A stretch of DNA of 64,000 nucleotides, from contig NW_023501108.1 in the NCBI RefSeq assembly GCF_014066305.1, positions 1 through 64,000 of the forward strand. The letters run 5' to 3'. The stretch's first letter is position 1. The number at the start of each line of letters is the position of its first letter. The translations under genes and the position numbers were made by a program. Origin of the DNA: Letharia columbiana (lineage: Eukaryota > Ascomycota > Lecanoromycetes > Lecanorales > Parmeliaceae). Below are positions 11,378 to 24,376 of the stretch, piece by piece. The notes beneath the pieces are model-generated. The model ran no database searches and had not been told where the DNA came from. It was given only the letters and a program-made list of their open reading frames with translations.

Positions 11378-13879
11378 TATTACTATTATTTTAAAGAAGA
11401 TTTATCGTATTAAGCTATCCCCTTAATGTCTCTAGAGAGGAACTCTTGAAATAAGTCGGGCGTAGGGTAATTTAGGCGAGAAAATAGCTGAATAAAAGGG
11501 CTAGAAGAGGGAGTAGAGGTAGCGAAGAGGGAGTAGAGATAGCCGTTCTTCTGAGATAGTATTTAAAGAAATATTTAAAAGTGACTTAAGATTATTGAAG
11601 TCTCTCATATATAAAAAGTATTTATACGCGAATTTTGGGCGTAGCGCAGCTTAAGTACCTAGAGAAGCTTTCGTATTAATAAGTCAAACATTTAAAATAT
11701 CTTAAATAGCACTGTATTAAGAGATAAAAAAACGATAGGATAAGTAGTTGATGGGGTTCTCCTGACTACTCTCTATGGTAGCTTTTAAAATTTTGGCAGC
11801 ACTTTAGATTGTGAGGGCTACCTAAAAAAATTTGATGTAGAATAAGTTCTTAAGGACTCTATAACTGCACTCCCTGCACGTCGCGATTATGGACGGCTGG
11901 ACTATGCTAGAAACACGTTATTAATCGACTTATTGATAGATCTTAGTGCGCGAGTCTAGAAGGATATAGTGGAATAAGGTTTTATCTAATACCCGCTCGA
12001 TATCTGTAACTTAGCCTACTTAGCCCACTTAGCCCACTCTTACTAGTATATACTACTAAAGAAATTTGAAGAAAGAGAATAAAAAGAATAAAAGGGAGGA
12101 AGAGGAGGAAGAGAAGGTAGATAATCGATAATAAAGGGTTACTATTTAGTTGAGGGTTAATCGTGAGATAAAAGAAGAAAGAATTGTATAAAATTAAATA
12201 ACTTAAATAGCTTAAAAACACTATATTCGAGGATTAGCCGAATCGTATACTAGTTCTTAATATTAAATCTACTTACCTATAGAGGTCTAGCTATTAAAGT
12301 ATTACCTTATCACCCTATTATTAGACTAGCTCTGAGCCTTTACGCCTATCTTCTAACCTTATAAACTTTTCTCTTTTAAATCTAAGTTGTTATAATCGCT
12401 AAGTAAGCGATCTTGTTAATAAAGAATTTATAGATATTTAATATTTAAGGTTGTACTTCTTCTAGTAGCTAAGTACTTATTCTAGCGAGTATCTTAATAG
12501 ATTTAATTTATACTTCTTATTAATATCAGATATTATCTAACTTTAAAGACGCTCGGCGGTAGACCTAAATCGATCAGGCTTTGTAAATGATTCATCGATT
12601 AATATATCGAAATGAGAAGGAGGAGGGATGTTATCTATACTTATAGCGTAATTGTATTATTATCTAGTAAGCTTATAGGGTACCCGCAGAGTCTATTACT
12701 TTCGCCACTTGACTACGTCTTCTTTGATATCTTTAGAATCCCTTTATCGATTCTGCATGTGATTGTTAAGAGACTTCTACAGGTAATCGCCGAAGTTATT
12801 TACTTCTAAATCCACTCGTATTCTTCGTTTTTTAAGTTGGGGGTCTTCTGATATAGCTAATTAAGCTATAAGATTAGATAAAAAACTCTCGTTATTAGAG
12901 TCGCTAGTAGCTATATTCTTATCGAATTTAGGTATCTTAAGAGGTATACGCTTAATATCGAATTTCGAAGTATAATTATTATCGGAGTCTAAGGACGCTA
13001 AGGATGCTAAGAACGTTGAGGACGCTGTGGCGTTTAGAGATTCGATTATAGTACGCTCTGATGGGGCTGATATAGCTATATTACCTCGCTCTCGCCCTCG
13101 CTCTTATTCTCCTTCTTATTCTCGCTTTTTGACTTATTTAGACACTTCTTTATGCTTGATATTATTGCTTCGCTGAGTTAGATACGCCTCTAACTTTACT
13201 TACTTAAATTACGAGGGTACTCGTTTTATAGAATTCTCGAATTCTAACTTCGCATGAGAAGGAAGCTTTTTTTAATTGCTCGTGGGTCTATCTATTATAA
13301 CTGCGATAGCCGATTTATAAATAGTAAGAAATGAATTAATTGATTACTATAGATTCTTTATCTCGATAAAGACCTCTCGTATAGAAAAGGCGGCCGGCTT
13401 TTTATATCGCCAATGAGGATATATATCGTAAAGTTAAAGTATTTTAGCGTCTTCTATAATTCTTATCTATACCCTATAAATATATAATAATTTAGAGATT
13501 GTGATAAAATCATTAATATATTCTTTTAGTTTCTCTTTATCGATAATCTTCTAATATTAATTTAATACTTGATATAAGGTGAATAGTATTATATAAGTAA
13601 TAATATCGCGAAATATCTTCTTTCGAAGGTTAATTGATATAATCTATTTTATACTCTAAATATCGGCGATATATATAATGCGCTAAATCGAAAGGAGCTT
13701 TACGATATCTTTAGTTATAGTTTTAAGATCTTCTACTCGATATTAGTCTATAATTATATAGAAATAAGAGAAAAGATCTCTTATTAGTTGAAAATCTAAG
13801 CTCCCTCTTTAGATCTATATTATTACTTTCGCCTTTAAAGCTTATAATATTAAAGAAATAAGGTAATTAGTTAGTATAG

Positions 13880-14270
13880 TATCGAACGCATTTAGTCTTA
13901 TATAAACTAATTTACTTCTTAGCTAAATAGGCGTAAATTACGATATTATTACGATTATAAATCTTCTAAATAAATTTCTATTTAGTCTTAAAAGTAGTTA
14001 TAGTAATTGCGTATATAACTCGAAATTAGTAGGCGTAGAACTTATTTTAATCTTTCTTAATATAGAAAAATAGCTTGTATTTAGCGACTATATTTCTATT
14101 AATATATTAGATATAAAGTATATACGTAAAGTCTAAATAGACCTTATCGTAAGTATTAATTAGAGACTTCTAGCGGTCGGTGATATTAATAAGAAAGTCT
14201 CGAATATCTAGCTTAATATATATATCTTGGTACTGCTATAGCGCCTATAGGTAGTTCTTATCTTTCTTTA
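13880..14270 (-). pseudogene. MULE transposase relic
   Basis: If the RIP-type stops are read through, the minus strand gives an ALQQYQDIYIKL-like block, FLINITDR (second Asp of the DDE triad, near 14,178), then DKVYLDFTYILYI*YINRN, the degraded form of the MULE hallmark around C-x-W-H-x-N-K, and a following V-A-K-x-K-x-F-F block. Stops are mainly TAG/TAA where Trp or Gln is expected. The family assignment rests on this conserved order. Confidence 0.72.
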
Positions 14271-15273
14271 TAGCTAGAAAGTAGAAGGTTATATAGAAAG
14301 AACTATTTAGCGCGGTAATGTCTGTGATGATAAGCAAAGATAGCTTATATCGATTTATCTTATATGTGATATTTATAATAAGTACCTCTTAATTCTCTTT
14401 CAGCATCTTATAATAGAATATTCGCGAAAAGAAGAGGTGTGTAACTCGATCCCTTAAGTTCTTTAGGAAATAAATATATTATTCGTCTGATATATATAGC
14501 TATTTAAGTAGAGCTTATGTTAGTATAAGAGGTCTTAATACTCGACGGCGGACTTTCGATTTCGCGTTGTAGATATCTTTAAGCTTTTAAATCGAGTTCT
14601 TCTTATAATCTTTATTAAGATCGTATAGAATATTATCTAATATAGTATATTTAGTTAACTTTCTAATAATTATCTCTTCTATCTAACTAGTTAAGATAGT
14701 ATTTTAATATACTATATAGGCTACTCGTTTACTAGAGTTATAATTATAAGACTTCTCTTTAATTCTTAAGCGCTATATATTCTTCTTCTTATCGAGTTTT
14801 AGAATATACTCGAACGGGTAATTATTAAGACGTGAGGTTCTATGCTTTCTCTTCTATCTAATTAATTTATAAATCTTATCTCTATAGATATAGCGTAGTT
14901 AAACTTTATTCGTTTTATTTATTCTATTCTTATTTAAGCGTTTCTTAATAATAGCGTAGCTTTACTTAAGGGCGTATTCTTAGATAAGTAAGATAAGAAG
15001 AGTATTAGTAGGCGTAATAAGATCTGATAGTGGCGGAATTAGATTTATAATAAAGAGTAAAGAGTAGAAGATAGAATACCTTTAGTGGTAGATTTAGTGT
15101 TTATAGAAATTTCAATTACGATAAAGTGCAATGCCCTACGAAGGGAGAGTAAACACTAAGACCATTAGAGTTTCTATAAGACTTATATTATATCTCGGAT
15201 TTGCGAATAACTATATTAGGCCGAATAGTGTTAAGAGGTATACTTATATTACTAGCCTATATCTACCTAGCTA

Positions 15274-15343
15274 AGAGGGGGGTATATATATAGTAGAAAG
15301 GGGTGTACATATAGCAAAAAGGGGTATATACGTAGTTAGACTC
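15274..15343 (-). repeat. right TIR of the MULE
   Basis: Reads inward on the minus strand as GAGTCTAACTACGTATATAC and runs to CCCCCCTCT, matching the left TIR. Confidence 0.88.
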
Positions 15344-15428
15344 TTTAAATATCGTAAGATATAGTATAAATTAAGAATATATACTTTATATTAAAAAGTT
15401 ATCTCGACTATTCTATAATCGCTAAGAC

Positions 15429-15567
15429 TATTAATATTCGAATTACGTAACTTTTAGCGTCTTAGCGATTATATAATACGTCTTAGCGCGTTTATATTAA
15501 GTCGTTTTTTTCTTCTATAGAACTCTATAGTTAATATAACTAAGTATTCTATCTTTATATTTTAATA
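15429..15567 (+). repeat. Copia C 5' LTR
   Basis: 139 bp, starting TATTAATATTCGAATTACG (RIP form of TGTTGAAATTCGGAT) and ending in TTTTAATA. Same order of motifs as the LTRs at 53,003 and 32,840 (reverse). Confidence 0.78.
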
Positions 15568-15865
15568 GATTATAAATTTAAGTTATATTTAATAATTATT
15601 TTAATAATAATATAATCTATCGCTATAATTGTAATTATTTTTAAATATTTATATCTATTATAATAAAGATAATTATAATTATAAAAAGTTTTATTAATCT
15701 TTTTAATATAGAAAATTTCTATTTAAGATAATTATTTTAAATTTAAATAATTATAATTTATTTATAATTTAAGAATTAAAGGCTATCGTTTAAGCGCTCT
15801 TACTTTCTATTTAAAATAATATAAAGTAAATTAAGATATATCGTATTTAATTAAAACTATCGAAG
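15429..15865 (+). mobile_element. 5' end of a third Copia element (Copia C), interrupted by G1
   Basis: 15,429-15,567 is a 139-bp LTR clearly related to the LTRs of Copia A and B (TTCGAATTACGTAAC, then TTAGCGTCTTAGCGATTA). It is followed directly by GATTATAAATTTAAG, in the place of the Copia primer-binding site. The internal region continues to 15,865, where Gypsy G1 is inserted (duplication CGAAG), and should resume at 52,131. I could not find its 3' LTR. Confidence 0.7.
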
Positions 15866-16106
15866 TGTTAGAAAAGGAGCTTAAGGATTCTAAATAAGAG
15901 AACTCTAAATTACTTAGTTTATATACGTCTAATATATACTTAATAAAGTCTTAGCGAAGTCTTAGCGAATAAGCTTAAGCAAGCGATCTCCCTCGAGTTT
16001 TCTTTATTTTCTTAAAAATTAATTTTATTACTAAATTAAGATATAAATATATTTATTTTTCTAATTTTATATTATTATATAACTCTAAGACTCTTTAAAT
16101 CTAATA
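15866..16106 (+). repeat. G1 5' LTR
   Basis: 241 bp, TGTTAGAAAAGGAGCTTAAG to CTAATA. The same length and order as 51,885-52,125; differences are mainly transitions. Confidence 0.92.
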
Positions 16107-17485
16107 ATTCTAATTCTTTTACTCTTTTTAAAAAATAGCGATTTAAAATTAATATAATAATTACTATTAGAATATAGTCTTAATATTTATAAAATAGATT
16201 ATTATCGATTAATATAATATCGAATTAAAATATAATTATAATATAATTAAAGATATTAGAGCGTATTATAAACTCTAATAAAGAGATCTTTATATTATTT
16301 ATAAATAATAATTTAATAAAAAAATCGAGTAGTAGTAATAATAACTATGTTATTATTAATAGTTAAGAGAGTATTTTTAATAATAAGCGAAATATTAATA
16401 AATAGATTAATGAATTTATTTATACTCTAAATAATAGAATAGAGTATATTACTCGTTATCGAGACGTGTTTATATAAGAATATTATCTTTAATCTTTAAA
16501 AGCGGAAATTATTTTATTTAAATAAGATAAAATATTTATAAATTATAGTTATAATAGTAATAATAATATATCGAGATTATTAATAATTTTAAAAATAAAG
16601 AGAATTATAAATAATATTAATCTCGAATATAATAATATCATTTAACGATCTTAAAAGATAATTTAATTAGAGAAATTATTAATTTATTATAAAAAGAGTA
16701 TTTAGAAATATTAAGCTTTAATATAGAAGATAAACGAGGCGTTTTATCTAATTTCGAAAAACTTTTTTATTAAAAAGATTAAGATTCTTTAACTCTATTA
16801 ATCTTTTAATAATAATTAAAAAGAATTATAGACTAATAAAAAGAATAGATTTTCGAATTATAACTATATATAATAGAAGTTTATTAACTTTCTATTAAAT
16901 TAAATCGAAGATTTAATAAATCGCGGATTTAATATTATCTAAGTATATACGAATATTAATTAAAGATAAAATTAAACTATACGCTAATTTAATAATTATC
17001 TTTAATCGCTAGAAGCTTAAATAAATCTTTATATTAAGAATTAATAAATATATTACTTATTTATAAAGCTTCGTTTAAATCTTTATTATTAATTAATTAA
17101 TATTTAAATTATATTAACTAAGCGAGATAAGTTTTTAACGCTTATAATATATTTAAAGAATAATAATAAAAAGTAAGAATCTTTTAGAGAATATAAAGTA
17201 AATAGTATTTCTAATTTATAAGGGGGTTAATAGCGAGGAAATTAAAATTCTTAATTTAAGAAATCGCAGTTATCGCGAAGATAAAATAACTTCGATTTAA
17301 GAGATAAACGACTTTAAAATTATAAGTCTAAGAATAAATTTAAGAATAATAAGTTTTATTTAAATAGTATAAAATACTATAATTATAAAGAAAAAGAGTA
17401 TTATATTACTATTTATATTAAATTAAAAAAATAAAAAATAAAAAATCTTAATAGTATATCGATCGATTTAATTAGTAATTATAAG
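16107..17485 (+). pseudogene. G1 gag relic with CCHC zinc knuckle
   Basis: Heavily RIP-mutated gag region. Around 17,375-17,416 the frame reads YYNYKEKEYYITIY, which is a CX2CX4HX4C zinc knuckle in which every Cys and the His have become Tyr (TGC/CAC to TAC/TAT). No continuous frame remains. Confidence 0.72.
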
Positions 17486-17668
17486 TATTAGAATCGATAT
17501 AGATATAGTATTAATGTAGGTATATTGAATAAGATAACTAGATATCGAATAGCTATATAGATAGAAGGCATTAGATAGTAATAGATAACTCTATTAAGAT
17601 ACGCTAGGCTCTAATAGATTATAAGACTAAATAATATATTAAGAGAGATATAGAGTACGGTTATAATA
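17486..17668 (-). repeat. second Gypsy, 3' LTR
   Basis: 183 bp, the same length as its partner at 24,189-24,371 and followed inward by the polypurine tract. The shared block GAATAGCTATATAGATAGAA is seen in RIP-altered form in the partner. Confidence 0.87.
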
Positions 17669-20600
17669 CTACCCCCCCCTCTTATAGAATTATACCCTTA
17701 TAATTAATAAGTGAAAGAGTAGTAAAAATAGTATATATATACGCTCGCTTGAAAATTGATGAAATAATAAAGAACTTTTAATATTCGAGATCTTTAATAC
17801 TACGGTCTTCCTCGGCGATAGCATAGATAGCGAGAGCTTACGTCTTAGTCTTCGCATTAACGTTATCGCTAATTAGAGATATAGCGAGTATAAGAGTCTT
17901 AATCTAAAAGAAATTGATATAGTAATAGACGAGTAGTAAATATAAGTATTTTAATAAGTAATAATAATTCTCGAGTTAATATTTTAGCGTAAAGGATATT
18001 AATAAAATAGTGCGAGTTAATTAATTAAGAGATCTCGAACTAAATCGAGCCGTAAGCGTTAAACTTTAATTTAATATTAAATTAGTTTAGCGTAGACTTC
18101 TTTATAATAAGCTATCTAGTCGATATTAATTATATCTAATAATAACGATAGTAAAGCCCGCGTATAATCTAATATAATCTTAAAATATATTAAGAGTTAT
18201 ATTAATAAGGGGAGACGACTTAATAAGTCTAAAATAAGATTATTATAAAGTAATATAGGCCTGAGAAATCGAATTACGAACGCGAAGAAAATAAAGTCGT
18301 TATAAAATATTAAACGGTTTTAATTCGTTTAAAAACGCGATATTCGAGATATTATCGAGTTTAATAGACTATTTATAAGTATTACTTATAAAAATCGTTA
18401 ATTATATCTTAATAATTTTTAAATTCGCTATTATTCGAGTTATATTATTTAAGATCCTTATCGAGATTCTTTCATTTCACCCGATACTTAAGGCGGCCGT
18501 TAATGAATTTAAAGGCGATAATCTTCTTTACTATCTATTTAATTCAATTCTCGATAATAATATACTTCGATAAAGAATTAATCTATTTAAATAAGAAGTC
18601 TATTAATATAAGGCTTAAGAGATTAAGATAAAATATATTATAAATCTTTATACTCACTAGAAGCTTTAAGCGATATAAGGTTTTTACGAGATCTATTACT
18701 TTAAATAAGCTATATCTCTTATTATTTAGTTTTCGAGATAATCGATTTAAGATAATATTCTTATTACTAAGAAAGATTATATCGTCTACTTTAAAAGTAA
18801 TCTTCTAGTATTACTTATTAATCTAAATTACTATAATCTTTTAAACGCGATTTATATTATTTCGAATATAGTTAAAAACTTACTATATATACTCGATAAT
18901 ATCTTTCGCTCGAGTAACGTTAAGGCGCTTATAAGTAATATTATAGTTAATAATATCTAAGCTAAAACTTATTCGAGAGTAAAAGCCCTTATTTATAAAG
19001 AATAATAAGATATCTATCGCTATAAAAGTAGTATTATTATTAGCGAACTCGATAATAGATAATTATCTAGATTAATTATTTTATATATAATTATAATATA
19101 TTTAAAGATAACGTTTTATATTCTAATTAGCCCGTTTAGTCTATTTATCAATTTTAAAATAAAAGACTATCGATAGCTTAGCCTTAATCCCGAGTCATTT
19201 ATAAAAGACTTTCCATATTATCGATATAAATTAAGAGCCTCTATTTAAAATTATCGACGCCGATAGATCGTATAAGCGAAAGATCTTCTTAAATAATATA
19301 TTAATTATTTTCTTAATTATAATTTCTTTATCTATATTAAAGTACGCGACGTAGTATTATTTCTTAATAAGTTAATCTATCGCTATCTAGATAGTATTAT
19401 ATTTATTAAATATAAATAAACTCATTACGAAGTCTATCGAGATATTCTATTATTACTTTTAAGAAATTAATAGAGATTATAATAAATTATATTTCTAATC
19501 GCGAGAGGCTTTAAATCTATAATAGGCGTAGTAATTTCGAATATAGATAGTAATAATAGCTTTTATATCTCGCTAATAGTATTCTCGCTTAAGTAGCTTA
19601 TAAATACGGGCTACGTCGGGATATTTATATAAGAGCTAATTATATACTTCGCGAATAACGTCGATATATAGATCTTTTAATATTTATAAGCAATTCTTAT
19701 AATAGAGTACTCTATTCTCTATAAAGTATTTATTAAGTATAACTCCGCGAAGTTTATTCTTATCTTTCGTAATTATCTTATAAATTTTATTATAAAACTT
19801 ATTAATCTTATTTTCTTAAACTATTTTATAAAAGATAAAGTTATTAATAATATAAATCTTAATATCTTTATTATTAAGTTTTAAGCGATTAGATATAAAT
19901 ATCGTCTAATATTACTACTTTAAGCGTTTATTCTTTAAGCTATTTAACTTAAAATCGGCTATATATATAAGTATATTAATCTTAACGTTTTAAAGTCTTA
20001 GACGATAAATAATTTTAATATTAAATTTAAATAGTATATTTAAATAGCGGGCTTAGCGATAACTTAGGTCCCTTTCTTTAATAAAGTATATTAAATTCTT
20101 ATAATTCGTAAAGATCTTAATAGAGATATTAATATATTTTAATTTAAAATACTAATATTTTAAATAGCGAATAATAATTAATAACTTCTTATTATAGATC
20201 TAATAATTATACTTAGCTAAGATAAGATTCTTATTATAGAAAGCTATTAAGTATAAGACTTCGTTATTATTATACTAGAATAAAATATTATTATTAATAT
20301 AATTAAAGAAATTCGTTTTAAGTATAATATTTTTTAATCTATCGAAATAATATAAAACTAAAACTCTTATAATAGCTACTTTTAATAAATAAAAGACTTT
20401 TTAATAAATTAATAATTAATTAAATATTACTTCCTTAACTATAAGTTTTACTATTAATTTCATAATCTTCGAGAAGTCTCTTATAAATTGACGATAGAAG
20501 TTATAAAAGCTAATAAAGGTCTATATCTCCTTTAAATTGATGGGTATAGATTATTTAATAACAGCTTAAATTTTAATAAAATCCATCTATAGGCCATTAA

Positions 20601-20737
20601 TCGAAATAAGAAAGCTCAAAAATTTCATCTTCTAAATATAAAATTCGCATTTAAGAATATCTATCTATAATCTAATCTCCTATAACTTTTAAAGAATCTT
20701 TCGAATATACGCAATATATTTCTTTCTCGATTAATTA

Positions 20738-21178
20738 TAAATAAGAATATTATTAAAATAGACTTAATAGAAGTTATTTAGATACTCGAATAGAATATTA
20801 TTTATATACTATTAATAAGTAATTAAACTATTAATTAGATCGAAGGAAAGCACTTAATACTTATATATATCGAGAGAGATAATAAATATAATAAAATTCT
20901 TACTATTAAGATATATACGTAATTTATTAAATGCGATTATAATATCTAATCGAGTGAGATATTTACAGCCCTAAATTCTCGCGAGAACCTCGTCTATTAA
21001 TAAAATTAGATATCGATTTCTTTTAATAATAATATTTAGTTTTCGATAGTTTATATAAAAGCGTAGATCTCTATTTAATTTCTTAATAAATAGAATAGAG
21101 GATACGAACGGAGCATAACTAGATATTATAAAACCCTTTTTTAGATACTCGTCTAAATACTTTTTAATTTATTCTAAC
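20738..21178 (-). pseudogene. reverse transcriptase relic of the second Gypsy
   Basis: The minus strand reads LKKYLDEYLKKGFIISSYAP, then FVSSILFIKKLNRDLRFYIN, YRKLN and RYLILLIDEVLARI. These correspond to the Gypsy RT blocks around LREYLDENLxKGFIRPS, VLFVKKKDGSLRLCVDYR and NRYPLPLIDELLDRL. Further on it reads YFNNILIY, the mutated YLDDILIY catalytic motif. Asp-to-Asn and Ser/Pro-to-Leu changes are those expected from RIP. Confidence 0.87.
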
Positions 21179-24100
21179 TTATATTCTAATATAAAATAAA
21201 CTTAACTCTTCGATAATTCGATAATATCGATCTCTATAAATTCTAATTTATAATTATAAAAGCGATATAATAATAGCTTATTCGCCTTCGTTCTATCGAA
21301 AATATTTAAATAATCGTAATACTCTATAAAAAGTTTTCGTTTAATATCTTTAGAGCTAATAATTTTAATAGCGCTAATTTAAATAGAGTAATTCGATTTA
21401 TAGTATCTTTTATACTTCTTTTCTAAGTTATAAAAATATAGCTTATTAATTAATACGCGAGAATTATATAATTTCTTTTAAAGAGATAACTCTTTTAATA
21501 GCGAGTTATAGATCTCATTTATAATAAGAATAAATAGACGATTTCCTTTATTACGCGCTAATTAATAGTATAATACAATATTAATTTCGATAATATTAAT
21601 AAATTATAAATCTATATCTTATTTTTATCTTATATTTCGAGAAGTAGATATTAATCTCTTCTTATTAATTAATTTACTAGAGATATTTAAGTTAATAGTA
21701 AAGTTTAAGTTATCGTTATATATAGATTAAGAAGAAGGTTCTTTTCTTAAGATAGTCTATAGAATAGAAGATTTCGATTTCGAATTTAATAAGATAGCGA
21801 GATTCTTCGCTATTAAGATCTTATTATCGTTATAATTATAATAATCTAATATAAAAAAGAATCTTATCTTTCATTATATCGAGAAGTACCCTATACTTAT
21901 TTATCTATGATTTTCCTAGAATTATATTATATATAAGAAGAGCGATAAATATAGAATACGTTTCCTCTCGATAATTATTTATTATTATTATCGAAAGTAA
22001 ATAGTAAATAATAGACTTCTTCGCGATCTAATTATTATAATTTTTTAGAGATTTAAATTTTAATAATAGAATTAGTTTTAATAGTAATTCTTTATAAACT
22101 CTATAAATTAGAAACTTATTAATAACTATATATATTTTAATATACTTACTATTAATAAGGGCGTCTTAAAGTAAGTATTTTTATCTCTATAACGATAGCG
22201 TTATTTATATTTTAAAAGGACGGCGTATTAAAGAATTATTAAGAGTATTTAATAAATATATATTATAAATCCCCCTTACCGTAACTTTAATAGAGACTAT
22301 TCGTTTTTTAAATTCTTAGAGGCTTTATAAACGTCGACTAATAGATTTATCTTATATTCGTTATTAATAGTAAATTTATAAATTCTTATCTTTTATAAGG
22401 TTTTTTTATTAGTATTAGTCTATCTCTATATTAAATAATTATATCTTATATAACCTATCTTCTTATAATTAAAATATATAAAGTTTCTTAAATCTATATC
22501 GATTATCGCCTTTAATATACTCTAAAAAGTATTTAAGATATAAATACTCGATATAGTAGCGAAAGGCGTATAATCCTCGATTATAGTAATAATTATCTTT
22601 CTTATTCGAGTTATAATAATTTTAAAAGTCGTTTTATCGACGACTAGAGCTAGACGTAGTTTATAGTTTATATACTATAAGTTATTATTATTTATAAGAT
22701 ATTTCTTAATATCTCTTAAAGATATAAACTTATAATTAAAAAGGACTATAAAAACGAAGTAAAGTTAAGTATATATTCGTAGCTTAGTATTTAAATTATC
22801 CCTTAAATAAGTTTTATTATAGTTAAATATAAAATCGAGTTTAACGAGTTTTATATAGAATTTATTAAAGAGCTAAATTATCTATTAAAAAGAATTATAT
22901 TTATATCTTATCTTCTTATAATAATTTATTTCTTTATAGATCTTAGTTAGCTAATCTATAACCTCGCTAACTAATATATAAAGATTTATAATATCTTTAT
23001 ATCTTCTATTTAGAGTATAAGAGATCGCTTCTCTATTTATATATAATAGAAGATAGATAATTTAAGACGTCTTAATAGAATAGTAATTCTTATTATCTAA
23101 TAACTTTTCCTTTATTTTAACTAACTAATTCTCTTATATAAGATCTTTATTATTAATAAAGAAGAGAGAATTCGATAGCTTAATAAACTTCTCTTTTCTA
23201 TAAATAAGATATAAAACTTAAGCGAGCTCTATTAAGATTAACGCTTATATCTTAAAAATAATTTATAGATTTTTAAGTATATCTAATCGCATTATTATTA
23301 GCTATTATTAAAGCTCTCTATTTTATTCTTATAGCTCTTTAGTTTTAATACTAACTTACTCTAAGCGTTATTAAATCTTATTCTATTAATTTATTATCTT
23401 ATTCTTCTTAGCCTTAAAATCGATATATTATTTAGCTATATCTCGAAACTAGTTTTATTAATAGCGAAGATCGCGAAGTATAATAAGAAATTAATTAAAT
23501 TTCTTATAAATTTAATTACGTAATTAGTTAACGCTAATAATCTATTATAAATTTATAATAATCGCGATATTCTTTATTATATTATTAGATAGCAGAAATT
23601 ATTATTAATCGAATATCTAAATAAAGAGATTATTAACTCGATTTATCTTACTTAGTTATATATTAGAAATAATAATTTTAAAATAAAGATAAGAGAATTA
23701 CGTTATTTCTTTTAATTCTTTAATATTATAAATACTAAGCGAAGAAGAAAAAAGAAAAACTTCTTATAATATCTTTTATAAGGCTTTATTATAAATTCGA
23801 AAAATAGTATTATATTTTATGAGGACTTTTTTCCCTAATTTATAGATTATTTAAACTATTATAAAAACTATAAATAATCTAAATATTATTCTTTTAAATA
23901 CTTTTACTTCGCTTAGAGAATTAGTTATATAATTATTAAGTTAGATAATAATTTCTTTAAATTTACTAGTCGTATAAATAAACTAATTTAATAATTATTT
24001 TATTCCTCTAACTAGTTATAAAATTATTACGCTATTTTAATAAATACTCTTTATAATATATTATCTATATAATAGATTTATTTAGAGATATAATAGCTTA

Positions 24101-24188
24101 ACTTAATATCTTATTAAAGCCTCTATTAATAGATTTCTTAAATTCGTTTATTAATTTAAATATAGTAAGTAAAGTAATCTAGTTATAA

Positions 24189-24371
24189 TATTAGAATTAA
24201 TATAGATATAATATTAATATAGATATATTAAATAAGATAACTAGATATTAGATAGCTATATAGATAGAAGATATTAGATAATAATAGATGGCTCTATTAA
24301 GATACGCTAGGCCCTAATAGATTATAGGGCTAAATAATATATTAAGGAAGATATAGGATACGATCGTAATA
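24189..24371 (-). repeat. second Gypsy, 5' LTR
   Basis: 183 bp, ends in GTAATA followed by the duplication ATAAG. Confidence 0.87.
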
Positions 24372-24376
24372 ATAAG

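Larger units (their letters stand above)
11307..15343 (-). mobile_element. RIP-degraded Mutator-like DNA transposon (MULE)
   Basis: A 4,037-bp element bounded by terminal inverted repeats of about 70 bp and flanked by the 8-bp duplication TTTAAATA (11,299-11,306 and 15,344-15,351). The two TIRs differ mainly by C/T and G/A transitions, as RIP would leave them. A decayed MULE transposase reads on the minus strand (see 13,880-14,270). MULEs usually duplicate 9 bp, so one base may have been lost to mutation. No intact frame remains; short open frames inside, such as 12,612-12,809 and 11,982-12,221, have no coding support. Confidence 0.82.
17486..24371 (-). mobile_element. second Gypsy retrotransposon (minus strand), nested in G1
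   Basis: A 6,886-bp element with 183-bp LTRs at 17,486-17,668 and 24,189-24,371 (TATTAGAATC.. to ..ATAATA) and 5-bp duplication ATAAG (17,481-17,485 and 24,372-24,376). The polypurine tract lies next to the left LTR on the minus strand (reverse complement of CTACCCCCCCCTCTTA at 17,669-17,684), so transcription ran right to left. Minus-strand pol can be read by eye (see 20,738-21,178). It is fully degraded by RIP. Confidence 0.88.
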
